DNA of 12,775 nt from Aquificaceae bacterium (lineage in GTDB: Bacteria; Aquificota; Aquificia; Aquificales; Aquificaceae): NCBI GenBank assembly GCA_027049085.1, contig JALTVH010000204.1:1-12775 (forward strand), in the 5' to 3' direction. The translations under genes were made by a program, and so were the position numbers. Under the pieces are notes generated by a model, which worked only from the letters and a program-made list of their open reading frames with translations, searched no databases and had not been told where the DNA came from. Shown in pieces: positions 5,914 to 11,618 of the stretch. Position 1 is the first letter of the stretch, and each line of letters starts with the position of its first letter.

Positions 5914-7253
5914 ACAGAGAACCTTACAGGGCCGAGCGGGTGAGGGGAACTTACAAGCTGGAGAAAACTATAGGCGGTCTTGTTTCGGCCTTTGAACCCC
6001 TCCTGAGGGAAAAGGGAGGCAAATGGATCTGCTGGGGAAGAAAAAGGAAGGGTCAGCCAGACCAACTGAAGGTTAACGAGAAGTTCTCGATCCATTACGT
6101 TCCGCTCACAAGTGCCGACGTTTCAGAATACTACTACGGTTTTTCCAACGAGACCCTGTGGCCTCTCTGCCACATGTTCCTTACAAGGACTCACTTTAAT
6201 GACTCCTACTGGAAGGGATACAGACGCGTTAACAGAAAGTTTGCAAAGGTTGTTGTGGAAAACTGGGAAAGCGGATCAAAGGTTCTTGTCAACGATTATC
6301 ACCTTGCCCTTGTACCCCAGCTTTTGAGGGAGCACGGGGTAACCGACCCCATATACTTTTTCTGGCACATACCCTTCCCTCCCTACTTCATGATGAGGTT
6401 TCTTCCCTCCCGCAGGGAAATCCTTGAGGGGATCCTCGGTGCAGATGTAATTGGATTTCACACTCAGCACTATGTTGACAATTTCCTGTCCTGCGTGAGG
6501 GAAATTCTGGGAGCCATGTACGACGACAATATAGTCTTCTGGAATGGAAGAAAGATCGAAGTGAGGGCTGTGCCAATAGGTCTTGACTCTGAGCTGTGGA
6601 AGAGCCTCTCTGTAAATACGAGGGTGATCAGGTACGCCAGTAACCTGAGGAAGAGGCTCAACGTTGAGTTTGTTGGTGTTGGAGTTGACAGGCTTGACTA
6701 CACAAAAGGACTTGAGGAAAAGTTCAGGGGGATAGGTAGGTTCTTTGAAAAGTATCCCTCCTTCAGGGGAAAGGTTTCCTTTATCCAGATCGCTGCCCCC
6801 ACCAGAACCAAGCTTGAAGATTACGTTGACATAAAGAGGAGGACCGATGAGATCGTTGGGATGATCGAGGGGAGGTTCGGTGAGCCTGGCTGGGTACCTA
6901 TTTACTACTACTACAAAAATTATCCCGATGAGAGGCTTGCATCCCTCTACAGGATGGCTGATTTTGCCCTCGTTACACCTCTTATAGATGGTCTTAACCT
7001 CGTATCCAAAGAGTATGTTGCAACACAGGTTGACGGTGATGGTGTTCTTATACTGAGCGAGTTTGCGGGTGCAAGTATACAGCTAAGAGATGGTGCGATT
7101 ATAGTCAATCCCTTTGATGAGGAGGAAATTGCTGAGGCTGTGTATATGGCGCTCAAGATGAAGAGGAGGGAGAGGCGGGAAAGGATGATGCAGATGAGAG
7201 AGGTAGTCCTGACAGAGGATATAAACTGGTGGATAAGGGAGTTTATGAAGTAG
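5892..7253 (+). CDS. otsA: Trehalose-6-phosphate synthase (GT20)
   Basis: OtsA makes trehalose-6-phosphate from UDP- (or ADP-) glucose and glucose-6-phosphate. The residues known to bind substrates in E. coli OtsA (numbers from memory) are all present here at a constant shift of +5 after the first loop: R9, W45, Y81 (in EYYYGFSN), W90, D135 (NDYHL), H159 (WHIPFP), R267 and K272 (VDRLDYTKGL), R305 and D366 (PLIDGLNLVSKEYVATQ). The N-terminus NLIIVSNREPY and TIGGLVSAF (26-34) are typical. The histidine of the usual HDYHL is N134 here. At 453 residues it is close to full length. No Shine-Dalgarno precedes the ATG, but MNLIIVSNR is the normal family start. It ends 1 base from the convergent hslU stop. 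Glucosylglycerol-phosphate synthase is a homologous alternative, disfavoured because the glucose-6-phosphate site is intact. Confidence 0.95.
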   Translation: MNLIIVSNREPYRAERVRGTYKLEKTIGGLVSAFEPLLREKGGKWICWGRKRKGQPDQLKVNEKFSIHYVPLTSADVSEYYYGFSNETLWPLCHMFLTRTHFNDSYWKGYRRVNRKFAKVVVENWESGSKVLVNDYHLALVPQLLREHGVTDPIYFFWHIPFPPYFMMRFLPSRREILEGILGADVIGFHTQHYVDNFLSCVREILGAMYDDNIVFWNGRKIEVRAVPIGLDSELWKSLSVNTRVIRYASNLRKRLNVEFVGVGVDRLDYTKGLEEKFRGIGRFFEKYPSFRGKVSFIQIAAPTRTKLEDYVDIKRRTDEIVGMIEGRFGEPGWVPIYYYYKNYPDERLASLYRMADFALVTPLIDGLNLVSKEYVATQVDGDGVLILSEFAGASIQLRDGAIIVNPFDEEEIAEAVYMALKMKRRERRERMMQMREVVLTEDINWWIREFMK

Positions 7254-7254
7254 C

Positions 7255-8604
7255 TCAGAGGATGTATCTGCTCAGCTCTTCGTCCTGAGCAACATCCTGA
7301 AGCTTTGACCTTACGAACTTTCCGTCAATGATGATATACTGCCCAGCCATCTCGGGAGCGTTGAAGGATATATCCTCAAGGAGCTTTTCCATGACGGTGT
7401 GAAGCCTCCTCGCTCCTATGTTTTCCGTTCTGTTGTTTATCTCTTCGGAGATCCTTGCTATCTCCTCTATTGCATCCTCGGTGAACTCAATCTGAACCTC
7501 TTCCGTTTTCAGGAGTTCTGTGTACTGGCGCGTCAGAGCGTTCTCTGGCTCCGTGAGGATCCTCACGAAGTCCTCCTTGGTGAGGGATTTTAGCTCAACT
7601 CTGATGGGGAACCTTCCCTGAAGTTCGGGGATCAGGTCTGAGGGCTTGGACATGTGAAAGGCACCTGCACCTATAAATAGGATGTGATCGGTCTTCAGTG
7701 GGCCATACTTGGTGTTGACAGTTGTCCCTTCAAGGATCGGGAGGAGATCCCTCTGGACACCTTCCCTTGAGACCGCGGGACCGTGCCCCTGGCTCTTGAC
7801 AGCCACTTTATCAATCTCATCTATAAAGATTATCCCGAAGTTCTCAGCCCTTGAGATCGCTTCCCGTGCGACCTCTTCCATGTCGATCAGCTTCTCTGCC
7901 TCTTCCTGCTCAAGGATCTTGAGGGCTTCCCTGACTTTAAGCTTTCTCCTCTTCTTTGAGGGCATGAGATTTGAGAACATTTCTCTGAGCTGATTTTCAA
8001 GCTCCTCAAGACCTGGAGGACCTGCTATTCCGATCATGGGAACAGCTTTTTCCCTGACCTCTATCTCTATCATCCTGTCATCCAGCTCACCGCTCAGGAG
8101 CTTTTCCCTGAGCTCTTCCCTCTTGAGGGCACTTGCCTCTTCCCTTATTCCGAAGCTTGTAAACTGCCTTGGCGTCAGGTGGTCCAGGATCCTTTCCTGG
8201 GCGAGCTTGCTGGCCTTTTCTTTAACCTGCTGGAGCTTTTCCCTTTTGACCATCTGATAAGATACCTCTGCGAGTTCCCGAACCATGGACTCAACATCTC
8301 TTCCAACGTACCCTACCTCTGTGTACTTTGTTGCCTCAACCTTGACGAAAGGTGCCTTAATTAGGTTGGAGAGCCTTCGGGCAATTTCCGTTTTGCCAAC
8401 ACCCGTTGGTCCGATCATCAGTATGTTCTTGGGTGCAACCTCGTCTCTAAGGTCATCAGGGAGGCGCTGTCTCCTCCAGCGGTTCCTGAGAGCTATGGCA
8501 ACCGCCTTCTTTGCCTCTTCCTGGCCTATTACATACTTGTCAAGGTACTCTACTATCTTCTTTGGTGTGAGGTCCTCAAGAACCTCAGAAAGGGATTTCA
8601 TCAT
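7255..8604 (-). CDS. hslU: HslU (ClpY), ATPase of the HslUV protease
   Basis: An AAA+ ring that unfolds proteins and feeds them to the HslV peptidase in the cytoplasm. Visible features are the N-terminal LTPKKIVEYLDKYVIGQEEA, Walker A GPTGVGKT (65-72), the pore loop GYVG (98-101) after KYTEVG, an inserted I domain rich in K and E (about 110-240), Walker B IIFIDEID (about 257-264), the sensor segment FIGAGAFHMSKPSDLIPELQ, and the C-terminal tail LSRYIL. In E. coli the nearly identical tail docks on HslV and activates it. The 449 residues match HslU, not the zinc-finger-bearing ClpX. Two consecutive ATGs (8604, 8601) can serve as start; GAGG 8 bases upstream favours the first. The start overlaps the end of the unknown upstream gene by 20 bases. 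hslV is not in the window. Confidence 0.96.
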   Translation of the reverse strand: MMKSLSEVLEDLTPKKIVEYLDKYVIGQEEAKKAVAIALRNRWRRQRLPDDLRDEVAPKNILMIGPTGVGKTEIARRLSNLIKAPFVKVEATKYTEVGYVGRDVESMVRELAEVSYQMVKREKLQQVKEKASKLAQERILDHLTPRQFTSFGIREEASALKREELREKLLSGELDDRMIEIEVREKAVPMIGIAGPPGLEELENQLREMFSNLMPSKKRRKLKVREALKILEQEEAEKLIDMEEVAREAISRAENFGIIFIDEIDKVAVKSQGHGPAVSREGVQRDLLPILEGTTVNTKYGPLKTDHILFIGAGAFHMSKPSDLIPELQGRFPIRVELKSLTKEDFVRILTEPENALTRQYTELLKTEEVQIEFTEDAIEEIARISEEINNRTENIGARRLHTVMEKLLEDISFNAPEMAGQYIIIDGKFVRSKLQDVAQDEELSRYIL

Positions 8605-9049
8605 CCTCTAAACCTCTTTTGGTAACCTCTTTGGGTGTGTTCCTGATGATATCTTCAAGAAACTCATCTATATTCTCTGGGAACTTATCAAACTCAAGGG
8701 GTGCGGGGAAGAACCTTTCTACCACCTCAACGGGCGGATTACCATAACCTATTGCAGGAAGTATCTTTTTTGCACCTCTCCTGGATGCTTCTCTGTAGGC
8801 TATCTTGTAGCCTTCCTTAAAAGCTGTTTCTATATCTTCAAATCTTTCAATTTCGTCTCCGAGCTCATAAAGAACTATGTCATAGGTTGTTTTTTTAAAT
8901 TTTTCCCAGTCCTTTATCCCAACTATATAACTTTTACCTGACCATTCCTTTAGATGAACCGACTTCAGGCTCCCGAGCCTGAAGGACAGAATGTAGTAAT
9001 CTATCAACTGCCTGTCTGCGTAGATGTCAAGGAAAAAGAAAAAATCCAT
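8585..9049 (-). CDS. Unknown 154-residue protein, overlapping the hslU start
   Basis: I do not recognise this family. The frame is a real gene: AGGAGC lies 5 bases before the ATG, and the coding sense matches its neighbour. The protein is soluble, rich in aromatic residues (MDFFFFLDIYADRQ at the start) and acidic at the end (GLEDDEIPF). The middle, YDIVLYELGDEIERF then FKEGYKIAYREASRRGAKKILPAIGYGNPP (about 60-110), suggests an alpha/beta fold with a glycine-containing loop after a strand, somewhat like nucleotide- or ADP-ribose-binding macro folds; this is only an impression. Its last 20 bases run into hslU, so the two are expected to be translated together. It is not HslV: the usual N-terminal Thr-Thr motif is absent. 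Confidence 0.7.
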   Translation of the reverse strand: MDFFFFLDIYADRQLIDYYILSFRLGSLKSVHLKEWSGKSYIVGIKDWEKFKKTTYDIVLYELGDEIERFEDIETAFKEGYKIAYREASRRGAKKILPAIGYGNPPVEVVERFFPAPLEFDKFPENIDEFLEDIIRNTPKEVTKRGLEDDEIPF

Positions 9050-9108
9050 CCCAAGCTCCTATAAGCTAATAATATAATCCAACGGTCATTATCGCTTGGT
9101 TTTTTTGC

Positions 9109-9114
9109 TATAAT
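9109..9114 (+). promoter_or_regulatory. Consensus -10 box (TATAAT) for rpsA
   Basis: TATAAT at 9109-9114 would start transcription near 9121, upstream of GGAGG (9127-9131) and the ATG at 9137. A second TATAAT on the plus strand lies at 9073-9078. Neither has a clear -35 box, so either or both may be used. If the first is right, the ATG at 9113 lies upstream of the transcript. Confidence 0.45.
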
Positions 9115-9126
9115 GGTAAATCCCGT

Positions 9127-9131
9127 GGAGG
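9127..9131 (+). promoter_or_regulatory. Ribosome binding site GGAGG deciding the rpsA start
   Basis: GGAGG with 5 bases to the ATG at 9137. The ATG at 9113, which opens a frame 8 codons longer, has only a T-rich tract before it and no ribosome binding site. Confidence 0.75.
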
Positions 9132-9136
9132 ACTTT

Positions 9137-10738
9137 ATGAACGAATTTGAGAAGCTCCTCAGCCAGTCCCTCCCCCAGGAAGAGACCTTCAAGAAAGGAA
9201 AACTCATAACGGGAAAGGTCATAAAGGTTAACGAAAGATACGTCTATGTTGATATAGGTTACAAGGTTGAGGGGATAATTCCACGGGAAGAGGTGGGCGA
9301 GATTAAGGAAGGTCAGGAGATTCAAGCTGTTATAGTGAAGATCTCCCCCAAGCTTGAGAACCCATTGCTTTCATACAGGGTCATAGCGCAGCAGAAGGAA
9401 CTGGACAAAATTAGGAAGCTATACGAGGAAGGAAGGGATGTGGTGGGACAGCTCGAGAAGAAAACCAAAGGGGGGTTTATAGTTGATATTGAAGGCTTTA
9501 AAGCCTTTCTCCCTTCAAGCGAGACAGGGAAGAAGCTCAGTGTAGGAAAGCCAGTCAGGGTGAAGATCCTTGACGTTTCCCTTCAGAGGGGCAAGCCCAG
9601 AGTTGTTGTTTCCCACAGGGCGTATGTTGAGGAAGAGAGGGAAAAGAGAAAGCAGGAGCTTCTCAAAACTGTAAAAAAGGGAGACATTGTAGAGGGAAGG
9701 GTCATAAAAATAGACCCCGGAAAGGGAATAACCTTGCTCATTGAAGGTGTTTTGAGAGCCTTCCTTCCCAGAGAGGAGCTTTCCTGGGGAAGAGACAGGA
9801 ACCCTTTCAACTATGCTGAAGTGGATGAGACCTTAAAAGTCAGGGTTAAGAAGATAGCAAGGGAAAAGGACTTCCTCATAGTTTCACTAAGAGAGATGAA
9901 GGAAAACCCCTGGGAGAAATTTGTGAGGGAGAACTCTCAGGGTAAGATAGTGAAGGGAAAGGTTCTCCAGAGTGCAGGTAAGGGTCTTCTCCTGGAGCTT
10001 GATGAAGGTGTTGAAGGATACGTTCCTCCCGAGGAGATAGGATGGAACGGGGAAAACTATCAGAAGGGTGATGAGGTTGGCGCAAAGATACTTAGGATAG
10101 AACCAAAGAGGCAGAGGATCGTTCTGAGCATCAAACAGGCACAGCCAAGACCAAGCGAGGAATACCTTAAAAACAACCCACCGGGAACGAGGGTAAGCGG
10201 GAAGATTGAGAAGATTGAGGGGAGCAGGGCTGTTGTTAACCTTGGTGACGAGAGGGTTAAGGGAATAATTTACAGAAGTGACCTTTCCTGGACCAAGCCA
10301 AAGAGGATGGAGGATGTCCTTACAGAAGGAGAAGAGAGGGAGTTCATGGTTTTAGGCGGAGACGGGAAATATGTAAAGCTCGGAATAAAACAGCTTACCC
10401 CCAATCCCTGGGAGCTTATAGAAAAAAACAGGAAAGTTGGCGATGTCCTCACCCTTCCCGTAAAAGAGGTCATGCCCTTCGGTGCTTTTCTTGAACTTCC
10501 CGAAGGGGTTGAGGGTCTGCTCCCCTTTTCTGAAGTTCCAAGGGACGTGACCATTAAGCAGGGCAAGGAATTTGAGGTCAAGATAATAGATATGAATCCA
10601 AAAGAGGGTAAGGTTACCTTTTCAATAAAAGCCTTGAGGGGGGAGGAGGAAAAGGCTCAGGAAGAGGAGATATCGGAAGAGGTTCAGACAGCTGGGTTCA
10701 AGCTGGGAGACGTCCTTAAGAAAAAATGGAAGGTGTAA
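9137..10738 (+). CDS. rpsA: 30S ribosomal protein S1
   Basis: S1 binds messenger RNA on the 30S subunit and helps start translation. The 533 residues contain six successive OB-fold S1 repeats. They begin about at GKLITGKVIKV, GRDVVGQLEKK, KGDIVEGRVIK, QGKIVKGKVLQ, PGTRVSGKIEK and VGDVLTLPVKE, each ending in a short 'SxR/SIK' strand (for example VSLREMKENPWEKF, LSIKQAQ, FSIKALR). Repeats 3-6 are the best preserved (VEGYVPPEEIGW, VKGIIYRSDLSW, VEGLLPFSEV); repeat 1 is the most diverged, as in other S1 proteins where repeats 1-2 bind the ribosome. A short acidic tail (KAQEEEISEEVQ) follows the last repeat. Start chosen at 9137 on the GGAGG evidence; the frame is open from ATG 9113. Divergent from the unknown 154-residue gene. 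HU follows after 82 bases. Confidence 0.94.
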   Translation: MNEFEKLLSQSLPQEETFKKGKLITGKVIKVNERYVYVDIGYKVEGIIPREEVGEIKEGQEIQAVIVKISPKLENPLLSYRVIAQQKELDKIRKLYEEGRDVVGQLEKKTKGGFIVDIEGFKAFLPSSETGKKLSVGKPVRVKILDVSLQRGKPRVVVSHRAYVEEEREKRKQELLKTVKKGDIVEGRVIKIDPGKGITLLIEGVLRAFLPREELSWGRDRNPFNYAEVDETLKVRVKKIAREKDFLIVSLREMKENPWEKFVRENSQGKIVKGKVLQSAGKGLLLELDEGVEGYVPPEEIGWNGENYQKGDEVGAKILRIEPKRQRIVLSIKQAQPRPSEEYLKNNPPGTRVSGKIEKIEGSRAVVNLGDERVKGIIYRSDLSWTKPKRMEDVLTEGEEREFMVLGGDGKYVKLGIKQLTPNPWELIEKNRKVGDVLTLPVKEVMPFGAFLELPEGVEGLLPFSEVPRDVTIKQGKEFEVKIIDMNPKEGKVTFSIKALRGEEEKAQEEEISEEVQTAGFKLGDVLKKKWKV

Positions 10739-10765
10739 TAAAACCCCTCCCATATGGAAAGGTCT

Positions 10766-10797
10766 TTTACAGAAATTGTAGTATACTTGTTTATACT
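10766..10797 (+). promoter_or_regulatory. Possible promoter for the HU gene
   Basis: The 82-base gap after rpsA holds TTTACA (10766-10771), then TTTATA (10790-10795, spacer 18) overlapping TATACT (10792-10797). A second TATACT lies at 10782-10787, so the gap carries the direct repeat TATACTT twice. The leader would keep the GGAG before the HU start. A weak hairpin around CCATATGG (10750-10757) precedes it. Suggestive only. Confidence 0.3.
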
Positions 10798-10820
10798 TTC
10801 ACCTTTCTCGGAGAAGTGCC

Positions 10821-11123
10821 ATGACCAAGAGGGATATCGCCAATTTTATTCATCAAAGGTGTAACAGCGAATGCAGTATGACCAAAAAGGAAGTCTACGA
10901 GATAGTTACAGAGGTCTTTCAACTCATAGAGGAAACCCTCCACAAAGGGGAGAAGGTCCAGATCTCCGGCTTTGGAACCTTTCTGGTCAAGCACAGGAAG
11001 GGAAAGGTTGGGAGAAATCCCAGAACCGGCGAAGAGGTGCCGGTTCCCGACCGGAAGGTGATAGTGTTTAAACCATCCCGTAAGCTCTTAGAGCTCGTTG
11101 AGCTCAAGATGAGAAAAATATAA
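10821..11123 (+). CDS. hup: HU/IHF-family DNA-binding protein
   Basis: A small nucleoid protein that bends DNA as a dimer. In 100 residues it has the N-terminal helices (TKRDIANFIHQRC, KKEVYEIVTEVFQLIEETL), the dimer-core strand KVQISGFGTFLVK, and the DNA-clasping arm with GRNPRTGEEVPVPDRKV followed by FKPSRKLLELV. The arm's proline is the intercalating residue in the family. Four residues (around NSEC) are inserted between helices 1 and 2 compared with typical HU, making this the IHF-like length. Whether it acts as HU or as one IHF subunit cannot be told from sequence, so the symbol is generic. GGAG lies 8 bases before the ATG. The stop overlaps a TATAAT that probably serves the tRNA gene 10 bases downstream. 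Confidence 0.93.
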   Translation: MTKRDIANFIHQRCNSECSMTKKEVYEIVTEVFQLIEETLHKGEKVQISGFGTFLVKHRKGKVGRNPRTGEEVPVPDRKVIVFKPSRKLLELVELKMRKI

Positions 11124-11124
11124 T
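11098..11124 (+). promoter_or_regulatory. Probable promoter of the tRNA-Pro gene within the HU 3' end
   Basis: TATAAT (11119-11124) straddles the HU stop codon and would start transcription at about 11131-11133, just before the tRNA's first base (11134). Upstream is TTGAGC (11098-11103) with a short 15-base spacer. The -10 box is perfect and its position apt; the -35 is weak. Confidence 0.45.
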
Positions 11125-11133
11125 AAATAGAAA

Positions 11134-11206
11134 CGGGGTGTAGCGCAGGTGGCAGCGCGCAGGCATGGGGGGCCTGAGGTCCCGGGTTCAAGTCCCGGCA
11201 CCCCGA
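11134..11206 (+). tRNA. tRNA-Pro (anticodon GGG)
   Basis: A complete 73-base cloverleaf. The acceptor stem CGGGGTG pairs with CACCCCG (C1-G72, usual for bacterial proline tRNA). The D stem is GCGC/GCGC with an 8-base loop containing GG. The anticodon stem CAGGC/GCCTG encloses loop ATGGGGG, so positions 34-36 read GGG. The variable loop AGGTC is followed by the T stem CCGGG/CCCGG with loop TTCAAGT. G15-C48 can form the Levitt pair. The discriminator is A73. CCA is not encoded (ttagg follows), so the end must be added by a nucleotidyltransferase. It lies 10 bases after the HU gene and 22 before the next gene, and reads proline codons CCC and CCU. Confidence 0.97.
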
Positions 11207-11228
11207 TTAGGTGAAGCCTGGTTAATAA

Positions 11229-11609
11229 ATGGTCGTGGAGATAAAGCCAGAAAATGTTGATGAGGAGAAGATTGTAAGGGAGGTCTTCCTCAAGTGTATT
11301 GATCTCCTGGGTGGTATCACAAGGCTCGCTGAGTTCAGGAACCTGACCTGGCTTGCCTCCCTTGCGAGGGCATCTTACGCTGTAGTCCTCAGAGAGGAGT
11401 TCATGATGAGTGAGGACGCCATAGCCCAGAGGCTGGGCCTGACAAGGCAGACGGTCAGAAACATTCTTAGGGCTGACCCCAAGAAAGCCCTTTCCAGGGT
11501 TAAAGAAATGGATTCTATTGAACCTGAGGAGAAGAGGGAACTCAGAGTACATACCGCAGGTGGACTAGCAAAGAAAGCCTACCGCCTCATCAAGGAGGGA
11601 GAATCATAG
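11229..11609 (+). CDS. Small helix-turn-helix protein, probable transcription regulator
   Basis: A 126-residue all-helical protein. Residues about 56-80 (FMMSEDAIAQRLGLTRQTVRNI) form a clear helix-turn-helix with the pattern 'A-x3-L-G-L-T-x-x-T-V-R', so DNA binding is likely. The N-terminal part has a long hydrophobic helix pair (CIDLLGGITRLAEF, WLASLARASYAVVL) that could form a dimer or ligand core; the C-terminal part is charged. I recall similar short 'probable regulatory domain' proteins in Aquificales and archaea but cannot name the family with certainty. An in-frame TAA lies just before the ATG, so this start is the earliest possible. AGGTGA (11209-11214) is 14 bases upstream, farther than usual, directly after the tRNA 3' end. 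Targets are unknown. Confidence 0.75.
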   Translation: MVVEIKPENVDEEKIVREVFLKCIDLLGGITRLAEFRNLTWLASLARASYAVVLREEFMMSEDAIAQRLGLTRQTVRNILRADPKKALSRVKEMDSIEPEEKRELRVHTAGGLAKKAYRLIKEGES

Positions 11610-11618
11610 AATAATCTT

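Noticed and set aside
8585..9049. The gene before hslU as hslV
   Set aside because: It lacks the N-terminal Thr-Thr motif and any proteasome-like pattern.
10740..10770. Possible Rho-independent terminator after rpsA (CCATATGG then TCTTTT)
   Set aside because: The palindrome leaves no loop, the extended stem has mismatches, and the T-run is short; too weak to call.
11088..11552. 154-residue open frame on the minus strand across the tRNA
   Set aside because: It reads through the tRNA-Pro gene in antisense; part of its translation (LEPGTSG) is the typical false peptide from tRNA genes.
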